Assembly: GCA_900550055.1 (NCBI GenBank)
Contig: URQU01000004.1
Location: forward strand, 13,873-77,872
DNA from: an uncultured Coriobacteriaceae bacterium
Lineage (GTDB): Bacteria; Actinomycetota; Coriobacteriia; Coriobacteriales; Eggerthellaceae
DNA length: 64,000 bases
Direction: 5' to 3'
Shown here: positions 41,449 to 50,552 of the stretch, in pieces
Layout: the number at the start of each line of letters is the position of its first letter
Position numbering within the stretch: the stretch's first letter is position 1
Program-made: the position numbers and the translations under genes
Notes under the pieces: model-generated
The model's database searches: none
What the model was told of the DNA's origin: nothing
What the model saw: the letters and a program-made list of their open reading frames with translations, nothing else

Positions 41449-41821
41449 GTCGGCGGCCTCCTTTCGGGAACGCCTCGCTGCCCGGGCCCTCGGCCAGAAG
41501 CCTCGCGCCGGGCCTGATGCCGAGGGAGGCGGCGGAGCCGGCCTGCACCTCCAGGACAGACGCCGCGCCGGGCCGGCGCGGCACCTTCTGCCACGGGGCG
41601 ACGGTGTCGCAGCCGACGACGACCCCCTCCCGGTCTATGGCGACGATGTCGAGGGGGCACGACATGAACTTCATGTGGACCGACGAGCACCTGGGGAACC
41701 ACAGCCCCTCGCCGTCGGCGACCTCTTTGCGCCCCATCATGCCGACGAGCCGCGAGGCGAACGTCTCTGCGGCGGCGACGTCCGGCCAGCCGTTCAGGGT
41801 GATCTCGTCGAATACCCGCAT
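41438..41821 (-). CDS. DUF192 protein
   Basis: 127 aa. FASRLVGMMGRKEVADGEGL, HMKFMSCPLDIVAIDREGVV, SVLEVQAGSAASLGIRPGARL is a full DUF192 domain. In archaea and bacteria DUF192 genes often accompany type IV pilus-like loci. It overlaps the next gene's start by 11 bases. Confidence 0.85.
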   Translation of the reverse strand: MRVFDEITLNGWPDVAAAETFASRLVGMMGRKEVADGEGLWFPRCSSVHMKFMSCPLDIVAIDREGVVVGCDTVAPWQKVPRRPGAASVLEVQAGSAASLGIRPGARLLAEGPGSEAFPKGGRRHDS

Positions 41822-41845
41822 AAGTTCCTCCTTTTTCGTCGCAGG

Positions 41846-42703
41846 TTAAAGGGTGTCGATCAGGGTGAGCACGAGCGGGGTGAACGTGAGGATGAAAAGC
41901 GACGGCAGGATGAGGAAGATCATCGGCACGATCATCTTGGTCGGCAGCTTGTTCGCCTTCTCCTCGAGCTCCTTGAAGTACGCGCCGCGCGCGCTCTCCG
42001 CCTGGGACTCGATCACGGCGCCGATCGACGAGCCCTGCTCGGCGGCGAGGGACACCGCGGCGGCGAACATGCTGACCTGGGGCACCTCGACCCTCCTGGC
42101 GAGGTTGCCGAGCGCCTCGGGGAGCGTGTAGCCGAGCATCGCGATGTCGGCGTCCGCGGCGGCGAACTCGTCGGCGAGGGGCCCTTCGGCCCTCGCCGAC
42201 ACGAGCCTGATGGCGCGCTCCGGAGTGAGCCCGGCGCCTATCGCCACCGAGAGCAGCTCCAGCACGTTGGGCAGGCTCGAGCGGATCTGCCTGCGCCTCT
42301 CCTGCGTCTTGCCGGACAGCCACAGCGGCGGGGCCGCGACGCCTGCGGCCAGGCCGACGGCTGCGCCGAAGAAGGTTCCCGCGGCGGTGGGGGAGGCGGC
42401 GGCGCCCACGGCGGCCCCGAGGGCCGCGGCGATGCCGGCCGCCGCCAGGCGCGCGGCGTGCCAGTCGTCGGGCGTCGCCTTCAGGCCGGCGGCGCGCAGC
42501 GCGGCGCCGGCGTCGAGCGAGGCCGTCCTGGACTGCGGCAGCGCCCTCGAGACCGCGGCGGAAAACGCCTTGAACGCCTTCCCGCCCCGGTTCTCCCGTT
42601 TGGCGGCGGGCTGCGGGGCGCCCGTCCCGAACGCCTTGCCGATTGCCAGGTAGGACAGCCCGCCGGCGGCGAGCGCGGCTGCAAGTGCGGCGATGTTGCT
42701 CAT
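41846..42703 (-). CDS. tadC: Tad pilus platform protein TadC
   Basis: 285 aa. T2SS-F fold: LRSSLPNVLELLSVAIGAGL, TPERAIRLVSARAEGPL, LGYTLPEALGNLARRVEVPQ, with C-terminal membrane helices. N-terminal membrane segments flank a Gly/Ala-rich region. SD AAAGGAGCCACCT. With TadB it forms the inner-membrane platform that TadA drives. Confidence 0.88.
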   Translation of the reverse strand: MSNIAALAAALAAGGLSYLAIGKAFGTGAPQPAAKRENRGGKAFKAFSAAVSRALPQSRTASLDAGAALRAAGLKATPDDWHAARLAAAGIAAALGAAVGAAASPTAAGTFFGAAVGLAAGVAAPPLWLSGKTQERRRQIRSSLPNVLELLSVAIGAGLTPERAIRLVSARAEGPLADEFAAADADIAMLGYTLPEALGNLARRVEVPQVSMFAAAVSLAAEQGSSIGAVIESQAESARGAYFKELEEKANKLPTKMIVPMIFLILPSLFILTFTPLVLTLIDTL

Positions 42704-42714
42704 AGGTGGCTCCT

Positions 42715-43638
42715 TTAATCAACCTTCATCTTCTGGAGATGCCTCGAAAGCGCGACGCCCGCGATGTCCATGGCGGCGGCGACGCCGATGGCCGCCCAGC
42801 CGATCGGGGAGGCCAGCATCGAGCTGTAGAAGTCGGGGGCCATGACCAGCAGGGAGCCCATGACCGCTAGCGGCAGTACGGCGAGGATGATGGTCTGGAC
42901 CTTGCCGCCGCTCGTGATCGCGGCGATGTGGCGCCTCAGCGCGATCCTCCCGTCGATCGTGGCGGAGATCTTCGCGAGCACGGGGGCCAGGTCGCAGCCC
43001 GTCTCCGCGTTCACCGACGCCGCGGCGATCACCAGCGGCATGTCTTTGCACCTCACGCGCCGGGACATGTTCTCGAGCGAGGCGAGGAAGGGCACGCCGT
43101 AGCGCATCTCCGAGGAGACCCGCTCGAGCTCGGAGCGCAACGGCTCGTCGACGTACCTGCCCACGGACTCGATCGCGGCCTCGAGCGTGATGCCGCCTTC
43201 CAGCGAGTGCGACATCATCAGCAGCGCGCCGGAGAGCTGCGAGTCGAACAGCTTCTCGCGCGATTTGCGCTTGGCCCTCACGTAGAGCCAGGCCGCGGCC
43301 GGGCCTGCGGCGATCCCCGCGACGGCGCCGGCCGGGCCGGCGAAGGCCAGCAAAGCCAGCGCCGCCAGCGCCGATCCCGCCGCGGTGAGCGTCGCGAACA
43401 GGGTCGCGTCGATCCCCACGCCGGCCGCCGACAGGCGCGCCTGCAGGGGCGGCTCGGTGCGCGCCTGCCCGTCCTCGCGGCCCGACAGCAGGGCCTCGGC
43501 CGCCTGGCGCGCCAGGCTCTCGTCGTTTCTGGCGATGCGGTCGCGGCGCGCTATGACCACGGCCGCCACGAGCAGCGCCGCGGCGGCCGTGGCGATGAGC
43601 GCGCCCGCGGCGAGCGTCAGCGGGCCGGCGGCGCTCAT
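42715..43638 (-). CDS. tadB: Tad pilus platform protein TadB
   Basis: 307 aa. N-terminal membrane helix, linker, then the T2SS-F core SQLSGALLMMSHSLEGGITL, LERVSSEMRYGVPFLASLEN, PLVIAAASVNAETGCDLAPV and C-terminal helices. Start 43638 overlaps the end of tadA by four bases (ATGA). Confidence 0.9.
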   Translation of the reverse strand: MSAAGPLTLAAGALIATAAAALLVAAVVIARRDRIARNDESLARQAAEALLSGREDGQARTEPPLQARLSAAGVGIDATLFATLTAAGSALAALALLAFAGPAGAVAGIAAGPAAAWLYVRAKRKSREKLFDSQLSGALLMMSHSLEGGITLEAAIESVGRYVDEPLRSELERVSSEMRYGVPFLASLENMSRRVRCKDMPLVIAAASVNAETGCDLAPVLAKISATIDGRIALRRHIAAITSGGKVQTIILAVLPLAVMGSLLVMAPDFYSSMLASPIGWAAIGVAAAMDIAGVALSRHLQKMKVD

Positions 43639-44915
43639 CGCGGGCCTCCCGAGAACCAGTCGCGCTCGAGCTCCTCGCCGGCGAGGAGGAACTTGCGCTG
43701 GATGTTGGCCGGCGGCATGTAGCCGCACGGCACGTGGCGGCCGACGATGCGGTCCTCCTCGTAGCGGTCCAGCTCGAACTCGAAGAGCTTCTGCATGCGC
43801 ATGGTGCCTCCCTCCATGCCCGCGGGAGCCGAGATCTCGAGCACCTTGCGCTCGCCGGTCTTGTAGAAGCGCTCCGAGTGCACGATGAGGTCGATGGCCA
43901 TCGAGACCTCGTTGCGTATGGCCTCGATGGGCAGGTTGTGAGCCTGCAGGATCATGTCCTGCAGGCGGATCATCACGCGCTCGGGCGACGATGCGTGGAT
44001 GGTGCCGATGGACCCGTCGTGGCCGGTGTTCATGGCCTGGATCATGTCGCTGGCCTCCTTGCCGCGGACCTCGCCGATGATGATGCGGTCGGGCCTCATG
44101 CGCAGCGTGCCCTTCAGGAGCGCCTCGATGTCCTGCCCCCCGGCGCCGTCGGCGTTGGCGGGCTTGGACTGCATGGGCACCCAGTCTTCGAGCTTGATCT
44201 TCAGCTCGCGCGCGTCCTCGCAGGTGATGATGCGCTCGTCGGGGAACACGAAGCCCGACAGCACGTTGAGCAGGGTGGTCTTGCCGCTGCCGGTGCCGCC
44301 CGAGATGAGGATGTTGCAGCGGGCGCGCACCGCCGCCGCCAGGAAGTCCATCATGTCCTGCGACATCGTCCCGTTCCCGAGAAGGGACTCGGGGTCGGCC
44401 ATGTCGTTTCGGAACTTGCGGATGGACAGCGTCGGCCACGGCGTCACCGGCGGCACCGTGGCGTGGATTCGGCTGCCGTCGGGCATGTTGCCGTCCTCCT
44501 GCGGGTTCATCTCGTCGCAGGTGCGGTTGAGCGGCCGGAGTATCTTGTTGATCACCCATCTGATGTCGTCGTCGCTCGAGAAGACGAGGGGGCAGGGCAT
44601 CTTCTTGCCGCGCACCTCCACGAAGGTCTTGCCGGGTCCGTCGACGAGGATGTCGCTCACGTCCGGGTCGTCGATGAGCTGCTGTATGGCGCCGTAGTTC
44701 ACGATGTCGTCCACGACGATGTCGCAGAGCTCCGCCACCATCTCCGGCGTCATGCGCAGGTAGGAGGCGCGCTGCTGCACGATGCCCGTGATCTGGGCGC
44801 GCACCTGGTCGGGCGTGGGCCTCGACCCGATCCCCGCGCGCGAGGCGAGCTCCTCTTGGACCTGCTCGCGCATGTTGCGCGCCACGTCCCTGATGTTGAT
44901 CTCCTGGTCCGCCAT
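43635..44915 (-). CDS. tadA: Tad pilus assembly ATPase (CpaF/TadA, VirB11-like)
   Basis: 426 aa. Walker A GGTGSGKTT, Asp box (ITCEDARELKI), Walker B (RPDRIIIGEVRG) and His box (GSIGTIHASSPERVMIRLQD) are all intact. The N-terminal half shows VVDDIVNYGAIQQLIDDPDV and RPLNRTCDEMNPQEDGNMPD. Hexameric motor for pilus polymerisation; no other VirB11-like ATPase is in the window, so it might also serve the T4SS. Start at 44915 after GAGACGCC. Confidence 0.94.
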   Translation of the reverse strand: MADQEINIRDVARNMREQVQEELASRAGIGSRPTPDQVRAQITGIVQQRASYLRMTPEMVAELCDIVVDDIVNYGAIQQLIDDPDVSDILVDGPGKTFVEVRGKKMPCPLVFSSDDDIRWVINKILRPLNRTCDEMNPQEDGNMPDGSRIHATVPPVTPWPTLSIRKFRNDMADPESLLGNGTMSQDMMDFLAAAVRARCNILISGGTGSGKTTLLNVLSGFVFPDERIITCEDARELKIKLEDWVPMQSKPANADGAGGQDIEALLKGTLRMRPDRIIIGEVRGKEASDMIQAMNTGHDGSIGTIHASSPERVMIRLQDMILQAHNLPIEAIRNEVSMAIDLIVHSERFYKTGERKVLEISAPAGMEGGTMRMQKLFEFELDRYEEDRIVGRHVPCGYMPPANIQRKFLLAGEELERDWFSGGPR

Positions 44916-44923
44916 GGCGTCTC

Positions 44924-45646
44924 CTAGCCTTGGCGGTTGTCGAGGGTGATCTTCAGCCCGCCGCCCGAGCCCGCCGCGCCGGCGCTCATGATCCGGACCG
45001 CCTGCTCCTCGGTGACCTGGAGGGTGACCGTCGCGTAGGCGGTCGTCTCGGATCCCAGCTTGTCGTCGAGGGCCACGACCTTGACGCCGCGCAGCAGCGG
45101 CGACCAGGCCTGCTTGCCGTCGGCGTCCTTCTCGCCGGCCTCGTAGAGGGTCACGGTGTCCCCTTGGCCGATCAGGCCCGCCACCGCGCTCTCCGAGTCC
45201 ACCGACACGGTGATGCCGACGGTGCCGGGCTCGAGCTTGCGCGACAGCGACGCCGCGTTCTCCGGGCCTGTGGCGAGCCCGCCCGTGACCACGGTGTTGC
45301 GCGGGATGTCGGTGACGGCCGCCTGGCCGACGAGGTCGGCCGCGTCCGAGACCGCGCCGTCGGGCCGGAAGGCGGCGGGCACGTCGGCGTAGGAGATGGA
45401 GGACTGGTCGATGGTCTGCCCGGCCTTGACCTCCTGCGTCGTCACCACGACCTTCTGCATCCCGCCCGATACCTTGGATTGGATCGCGGACGCCTGGTTG
45501 GCGGCGTTTATCCCGAAGCCTACGCCGCCGACCGCCACCGCGCATGCGGCGGCCGCCACGATCGAGAGGGCCTTCTGTCCCTGAGCCTGGCGCGCCGCGC
45601 CGTTCGCGCCGGCCGCCTGCCCCCCTTGTTTCCTGCCGAATGCCAT
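44924..45646 (-). CDS. cpaB: CpaB/RcpC-like SAF-domain protein
   Basis: 240 aa. Membrane helix (IVAAAACAVAVGGVGFGINA), then a SAF domain (VVTTQEVKAGQTIDQSSISY; NTVVTGGLATGPENAASLSR) and the RcpC part (GTVGITVSVDSESAVAGLIG). In Gram-positive Tad loci it stabilises pilus assembly at the membrane. Eight bases before tadA. Confidence 0.88.
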   Translation of the reverse strand: MAFGRKQGGQAAGANGAARQAQGQKALSIVAAAACAVAVGGVGFGINAANQASAIQSKVSGGMQKVVVTTQEVKAGQTIDQSSISYADVPAAFRPDGAVSDAADLVGQAAVTDIPRNTVVTGGLATGPENAASLSRKLEPGTVGITVSVDSESAVAGLIGQGDTVTLYEAGEKDADGKQAWSPLLRGVKVVALDDKLGSETTAYATVTLQVTEEQAVRIMSAGAAGSGGGLKITLDNRQG

Positions 45647-45687
45647 GATCAACGTTCCTTTCGGGTCCTTACGCGCCGCGCCGCGCC

Positions 45688-46287
45688 CTACATCTTCGCC
45701 AGCTCTTGGTCGAGCTGGTCTTTCAGCTGGTCGGGCATGTTCTCGAGGCGCATGCCCTCGTACCGCATGCTCCCCGCGTCCTGCCCGGCCTCGAGCGTCC
45801 ACTTGCCGTTCCTCGCGGAGGCGGGCCTCCAGACCTTCTCCTTGGCGTAGGGGCTCGCCGAGCCCGTTATGCCCGAGGCCACCTCGAACTGCGACCTTCC
45901 GGCGAGGGCGCCGAGCTGCGTGTCGACCTCCGTCGAGGCCCTTGCGAGCCAGGCGAAGGCGCGGTTGGCCTGGTCGACCTTCGCGTTCGCCCCCTCGGGC
46001 ACCTCGTAGAACCACACCTCGACCTGTCCGTCGAAGCCCGATTCGCGCATGGAGGAGGCGACCTGCCGGGCGATCTCGCCGCCGGGGTCCTCCGAGTTCT
46101 TCACGATGAGCGAGCTCGCGGGGGCGGCGCAGCTCTGGGCCGCCTGCGACAGGCTCTCCTGCTGCTGCACCCTCGCCACGAGGGCGGGGGACAGGTCGAC
46201 GACGAGGGCCGTCAGCATGAGAAGGGCGGTCACGACGGCGGCGAACGCCGCCACGACCTGCCCGGATTCGTCTCTTCTGCGCGCCAT
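45688..46287 (-). CDS. TadG/TadE-like pilus assembly protein 1
   Basis: 199 aa. DESGQVVAAFAAVVTALLML is the TadE/G-type N-terminal membrane segment; VVDLSPALVARVQQQESLSQ is the following helix. The ectodomain has WFYEVPEGANAKVDQANRAF. It starts directly at the stop of the next TadE-like gene. Confidence 0.75.
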   Translation of the reverse strand: MARRRDESGQVVAAFAAVVTALLMLTALVVDLSPALVARVQQQESLSQAAQSCAAPASSLIVKNSEDPGGEIARQVASSMRESGFDGQVEVWFYEVPEGANAKVDQANRAFAWLARASTEVDTQLGALAGRSQFEVASGITGSASPYAKEKVWRPASARNGKWTLEAGQDAGSMRYEGMRLENMPDQLKDQLDQELAKM

Positions 46288-46773
46288 CTAGCTCACCTCG
46301 AACCTGTACGACGAGATCCTCAGGCCGTCCACGCGGCGCTGCACGTCGGCGGTCCCGATTCCCGGCAAGACGCCCTCGAACCGGTAGGTGACCGTCGCCT
46401 TGATGCTCGTGCGGTTGACGGACTCCGTGGCGCGGCTCACCCTCAGCTCGTCCCATTCGTTCGCCGCCAGGCCCTGCTCCTTGGTGCTCTGGGAGCCGTC
46501 TATGGCGACGTCGGAGACGGAGATGCGGTCGGGGTCGAGGATGACCGATCTTGCGGCGATGGCGCGCCTGAGCGTCTCTGCCTCGTCGCCGGGGGCGATC
46601 TGCTGGGAGCTCACGTCGGTCTGGGCGGCCGCTATCGCGCTGTCGAGGTCGCACTGGGACGCCACGAAGAACATCAGCTGGACGATCGTGAAGAAGAGCG
46701 CGATGAACAGCGGCAGGGCAAGCGCGGCCTCCACCGTTCCCTGGCCGCTCTCGCGGGCGCTCCTCGATGCCAT
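46288..46773 (-). CDS. TadE-like pseudopilin 2
   Basis: 161 aa. ESGQGTVEAALALPLFIALF is the TadE signal with conserved Glu; the rest is a small beta domain (ISVSDVAIDGSQ; IKATVTYRFEGVLPG). Minor pilin or assembly factor. Confidence 0.82.
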   Translation of the reverse strand: MASRSARESGQGTVEAALALPLFIALFFTIVQLMFFVASQCDLDSAIAAAQTDVSSQQIAPGDEAETLRRAIAARSVILDPDRISVSDVAIDGSQSTKEQGLAANEWDELRVSRATESVNRTSIKATVTYRFEGVLPGIGTADVQRRVDGLRISSYRFEVS

Positions 46774-46775
46774 GC

Positions 46776-47252
46776 TCACCACCTCCCGACGGTGTCGTCG
46801 GCCGTGGCGGTGGCCTCTGCGGAGATTTCCAGGCCGTCCGGGTTGCCTCCGACCGAGGCCATGAGATCCGGCAGGGGGGTGAGCCAATCGGGCGAGCAGG
46901 ACACCTTGGCGGTGACCTCGTGCTCGCTTACCGACGACTGCCGCTGGGCGAAGGAGCTGCCGGTCCAGATGTGGTGGGTGTACCGTTTGGACTCGCTGCT
47001 CCCGAACTCGACGGACGCGTCCGCGCCCGCGATGGCCGGGTAGCGCTCGGCGACCCACGCCGCCGGGTCGTCCGCGCAGCCGGGGTCGGCCGCGCACTGC
47101 GCCGCGAGCGCGTCGGCGGCGATGTAGCACTCCGACGCGGCGATGGCGACGCGACCTATGTCCATCGCGCCCGCCGCAAACAGGGCGAGGATGGGCACGA
47201 TTATGGCGAGCTCCAGCGAGGCTTGCCCATTCTCGTCATGTTTGCGTTTCAT
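46776..47252 (-). CDS. TadE-like pseudopilin 3
   Basis: 158 aa. ENGQASLELAIIVPILALFA with conserved Glu, then an ectodomain containing Cys (CAADPGCADDPAAW) and WTGSSFAQRQSSVSEHEV. Together with the two previous genes it forms a TadE/E/G triplet. Confidence 0.82.
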   Translation of the reverse strand: MKRKHDENGQASLELAIIVPILALFAAGAMDIGRVAIAASECYIAADALAAQCAADPGCADDPAAWVAERYPAIAGADASVEFGSSESKRYTHHIWTGSSFAQRQSSVSEHEVTAKVSCSPDWLTPLPDLMASVGGNPDGLEISAEATATADDTVGRW

Positions 47253-47307
47253 CCGCTGCTCCGATCCGGCCCGGCCCCGGGCATGGCCCCGGGGCCGTTC
47301 TGCGCCA

Positions 47308-47550
47308 TTAGTGCGAGGTGTAGTTCAGGATGTTGTTCATCGTGTTGGTGACGTTCGACCACAAGGTCGCCACCTGCGTGCGGAACAGCGTCATCGCCAC
47401 GATGACCGCGACGATGAACAGGCCGATGAGCAGCGCGTACTCCGTGGTTCCCTGGCCGCCTTCGGTCTCCGCCGCCAGAACCGCGGCCTCGGCCTTGACC
47501 AAGCGGCCCTCCACGGCCGACTTGATCTTCGAGAATGCCTTTCCGAACAT
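47308..47550 (-). CDS. flp: Flp-type pilin
   Basis: 80 aa from ATG 47550 (GAAAGGAGAGACC). The class IV-b prepilin signature GGQGTTEYALLIGLFIVAVI shows Glu at +5-like position and the hydrophobic stalk. The N-terminal leader (about 37 aa) is unusually long. Cleavage is expected by the peptidase encoded next. Confidence 0.9.
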   Translation of the reverse strand: MFGKAFSKIKSAVEGRLVKAEAAVLAAETEGGQGTTEYALLIGLFIVAVIVAMTLFRTQVATLWSNVTNTMNNILNYTSH

Positions 47551-47602
47551 GGTCTCTCCTTTCTGTCTTTCGATCTTTTCCCTGCTTATGGGCAAGCTCG
47601 CG

Positions 47603-48478
47603 CTAGATGGGCGCGAGCGAGCACATCGATCCGACGACGGCCGCGAGCGCGAGGGCCGGGCCGTACGGCACGTTTTCCTTGAGGCCGACCTTGCCCAGGG
47701 CGGCGGCGCCCGCCAGAGCCAGCGCCGCGGCGGCCAGGGCCGCCAGCGCCCCGATCGCGCCGGCGGGCCCGGAGCAGGCGGCGACGGCCGGGATGAAGGC
47801 GAGGTCCCCGCCTCCTATGTTCCGCCGCCCGGTCGCCCGCTCCAGGGCGGACCCGGCCATGGCCACCGCCGCGGAGAGCGCGGCGCCCGCCGCCAGCGAC
47901 CCGGCCGCGGCGGGCAGCCCCGACGACGTCGCCTGCAGCGCGAAGCCCTCGGCCGCGGCCAGCGCCGCCAGCCAGAACGGGATGACCCTCGCCGCCGAGT
48001 CGACCCTCGCCGCCGCGGCGCAGGTCGCGCCGATCGCGGCCGCCAGCGTCGCGGCAAGGGCGCCGTGTGCCGCAGCGGCGAACGCGAGCGCGCCCGCCGC
48101 TAGCGCGGCGGCCGCCGACCAGGGCAGGGACGGCGGCACGTCCCAGCGCGGGGGCACCGCGCGGGACGACGGGTCCTTCTCGGGGAGCTCAAGGCCGGCA
48201 TCGCGTATCTCGGCGGCGAGATCCGGGTCCAGCGTCCCCGCCCGCGCCATGGCCTGCTTGCAGCGCAGCCATGTGCCCGCCGCCTCGGCCCTGCCGGCGT
48301 CGGCGCCGCTCGCCGGGGGAGCCCCCGGCGAGCAGAGCTCTTTGGCCGCCGCGAGGCTCTTGGCGTCCCACCTGGCCTCCTTGCGCCGGTGGCGGCGCAG
48401 GATCGCGCGGGATGCCGCCGTGTGCGTTGCCGCCGCAGCGGCCGCCGCGAGCGCCGCGGCTATCGGCGCGGTGGTCAT
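47603..48478 (-). CDS. Prepilin peptidase (TadV/A24-like)
   Basis: 291 aa. Two active-site aspartates are visible: RVDSAARVIPFWLA and the GxGD-type NIGGGDLAFIPA. Several Ala-rich membrane helices follow. The ~110-residue N-terminal extension with RRKEARWDAKSLAAAKELCS is unusual for the family. Start 48478 after AAAAGGAGGGAGCCG. First gene of the Tad transcript driven by the promoter at 48507-48537. Confidence 0.82.
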   Translation of the reverse strand: MTTAPIAAALAAAAAAATHTAASRAILRRHRRKEARWDAKSLAAAKELCSPGAPPASGADAGRAEAAGTWLRCKQAMARAGTLDPDLAAEIRDAGLELPEKDPSSRAVPPRWDVPPSLPWSAAAALAAGALAFAAAAHGALAATLAAAIGATCAAAARVDSAARVIPFWLAALAAAEGFALQATSSGLPAAAGSLAAGAALSAAVAMAGSALERATGRRNIGGGDLAFIPAVAACSGPAGAIGALAALAAAALALAGAAALGKVGLKENVPYGPALALAAVVGSMCSLAPI

Positions 48479-48506
48479 CGGCTCCCTCCTTTTCTGCGTG
48501 TCATAA

Positions 48507-48537
48507 GATGTTAGCACCATAATAGCACCGGTGCGAA
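48507..48537 (-). promoter_or_regulatory. Tad-operon promoter with conserved 31-bp operator
   Basis: On the plus strand: GATGTTAGCAC, seven variable bases, GCACCGGTGCGAA. The same 31-bp pattern occurs at 60553-60583. On the minus strand it contains an extended -10, TGCTATTAT (complement of 48519-48524). A dimeric repressor or activator covering the -10 is implied. Confidence 0.65.
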
Positions 48538-48567
48538 GATAAGACGCGCGACGGCCCTGCCTGCGGC

Positions 48568-50067
48568 CTAGCCCTCGCGGCGCACCCAGACGGCGTACAG
48601 GTCCGACCTGTACGCCTCGTCCATCCCGGCTATCTCCATCTGCCTCGCCGTGTCGTAGTCCTGCTCGTCGGCCGAGATCACTGCGAACTCGAAATCGTGC
48701 CTCGCCAGCAGCTCGGAGAGGGGGATCTTCCCGGCCCTCATGTCCAGGAACTCCCCGGCTATGTCGTCGCCGCCGTTGACCTCCGGGCACCAGAGCTCCG
48801 CCCGGGCGTCCATGTACGGCCGGTACCCCATGAACTCGAGGTACGCCCCTTCGTTGAAGCTGGCGTACCCGCATGCCCCGGGCTCGACGCCGGCGTCCTC
48901 GAGGGCCTGCACGCATGCGGCCTGCTCGGCCTGCTTCTCGGTCGCATCGGCTTGCGGGTGGGTCGACAGGGCGCAGGCGGCCAGGGCGCAGGCGAGGGTC
49001 GCCGCGGTCGCGGCGTTCACCGCGAGCATGGCTCCCGACGGGCGCGCGAGTGCGGCCGGAGGCCTGGCATCGACCGCGGAGGACAGCACCATGGCGGCGG
49101 CGGTGTAGAGCAGGAAGCAGACCCTCACCGAGGCCAGCGAGCCTGCCCACAGCCCCACGAGCAGCGCGTCCTCCATGCGCACCCTCCAACGCTTGCGGGG
49201 ATCGGGCGACGGTCCGGGGTAGCCCCTCCTCATCCACCAGAAGGCGGCGGGCATGGCGAGCGCCGGCCAGCCGGCTAACGTGTTGGCGGACGCCGGCGAA
49301 AGCTCGCCTATGCCGAAGGCGGACAGCGCCGGGGCCGAGAGCGAGGCGAAGACGTACGCCAGCATGCCGGGGCCGTACGGGTTCGCGCACGCGGCCAGGG
49401 AGCCGGCGGCCAGCGCCGCCAGAAGAGCCGCCCTTTTCCCCTTCGCCCGCCAATCGAGCAAGGCGCAAGCCGCGGGCATGAGCGCCACCGGCCACATCGA
49501 GCCGTGCAGGTTCGCGAGCGCCAGCGAGCACGCAGGCACGGCCGCCAGCGCGCGCTTCGGCCCGCCGTCCAGGTACGTCGCCGCCGAGAGGAGGCAGGCG
49601 GTCAGCGCGATCGCGTCGAACGCGCGCGGCGTCGACCTGGTCATCAGCATCGACGGGACGCACGCGGCGGCCACGAGCAGCCCGGCGCGCAGGCCGAGCG
49701 CCTTCTTGCCGGCGTACCGGGCCGACGCCTTCCACAGCAACGCCGCCGAGGCCGCCGTGAGGGCCATGTAGATGCCCTCGACCCCCGCGCGGCCGAAGGC
49801 GTCGTACGCCGCCGCGTCCACGACGCAGGAAAGCCATTGCTGCGAGAGGTAGGGAAGCCCTTCGTGGGACGACAGGGGGTCTGTCGTCGAGAGCCCGTTG
49901 GCGATGATGTCGCGGCCGGTGGCGATGAGGAAGTACATGTCCCCGTCGAAGAACAGGCCGGCCTGAGCCGAAAGCGCGATGAAGAAGGCCAGCATCGCCG
50001 CCGGCATCAGGGCGTCGGCGGTGCGGGGGCTCGCCGCCAGCGCCGCTGCGCGGCTGAGGGCGCTCAC
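48568..50067 (-). CDS. Polytopic GT-C-like membrane protein
   Basis: 499 aa from a GTG that overlaps the previous stop (50064-50067). About eleven hydrophobic segments; the loop after the first (FDGDMYFLIATGRDIIANGL, then DPLSSHEGLPYLSQQWL) resembles the DE-containing first loop of GT-C dolichyl-phosphate-type glycosyltransferases. The C-terminal domain (ACVQALEDAGVEPGACGYAS...) is soluble and extracellular-like. It may glycosylate pilin or adhesins. Confidence 0.6.
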   Translation of the reverse strand: MSALSRAAALAASPRTADALMPAAMLAFFIALSAQAGLFFDGDMYFLIATGRDIIANGLSTTDPLSSHEGLPYLSQQWLSCVVDAAAYDAFGRAGVEGIYMALTAASAALLWKASARYAGKKALGLRAGLLVAAACVPSMLMTRSTPRAFDAIALTACLLSAATYLDGGPKRALAAVPACSLALANLHGSMWPVALMPAACALLDWRAKGKRAALLAALAAGSLAACANPYGPGMLAYVFASLSAPALSAFGIGELSPASANTLAGWPALAMPAAFWWMRRGYPGPSPDPRKRWRVRMEDALLVGLWAGSLASVRVCFLLYTAAAMVLSSAVDARPPAALARPSGAMLAVNAATAATLACALAACALSTHPQADATEKQAEQAACVQALEDAGVEPGACGYASFNEGAYLEFMGYRPYMDARAELWCPEVNGGDDIAGEFLDMRAGKIPLSELLARHDFEFAVISADEQDYDTARQMEIAGMDEAYRSDLYAVWVRREG

Positions 50068-50552
50068 CCTACGATCCCGGAGCCTATGAGGGCCAGGGCG
50101 ACCCCGACGACGATGAGCGCCGCCGGGACGGCGATGCGGGGGATGCGCCTGGCGCCCTGCTTCTCCTCGCCGGCCGGCTTCTCCTTGGTGTCCTCGGGCC
50201 CGCCCGGCTCTCGCTTTTCGGCCTTTTCGGCCGCAGGCGGCTCCTCGCCGCCGGCCGCGGCCTTTCCGGCCTCCCATCGGCGCACCGCCTCCAGCGCGGC
50301 CTCGAGGGCCGCGGCGCGGGTCTTCTCGGACTCCTCCTTTATCAGCTCGGACAGGCCGTCGAGCTTCTCGTCCATGCGCGCCGCCACTATGAGGATGGCG
50401 ACCGCCACGGTCTGGTTGGCCTCGAACACCTCCGGGTTCGACATCATGATCTCGGTTACCGCGTCGAGCGCGTTGTCGGCGTCGGGCAGGGACATGATGG
50501 CCTGCTCGATCACGGCGTCCTCGGGCTCGACCACCGTCGTCTCCGCGCTCAC
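50064..50552 (-). CDS. Tail-anchored coiled-coil protein
   Basis: 162 aa from a GTG overlapping the TadZ-like stop by four bases. Helical (EIMMSNPEVFEANQTVAVAI; DEKLDGLSELIKEESEKTRA), Glu/Lys-rich linker, and one C-terminal membrane helix (IAVPAALIVVGVALALIGSG). Possibly links the TadZ-like protein to the membrane. No family is recognised. Confidence 0.6.
   Translation of the reverse strand: MSAETTVVEPEDAVIEQAIMSLPDADNALDAVTEIMMSNPEVFEANQTVAVAILIVAARMDEKLDGLSELIKEESEKTRAAALEAALEAVRRWEAGKAAAGGEEPPAAEKAEKREPGGPEDTKEKPAGEEKQGARRIPRIAVPAALIVVGVALALIGSGIVG

Noticed and set aside
42928..47043. Plus-strand open frames opposite tadB-tadA-cpaB-tadE
   Set aside because: Same reason: antisense frames of well-identified Tad genes.
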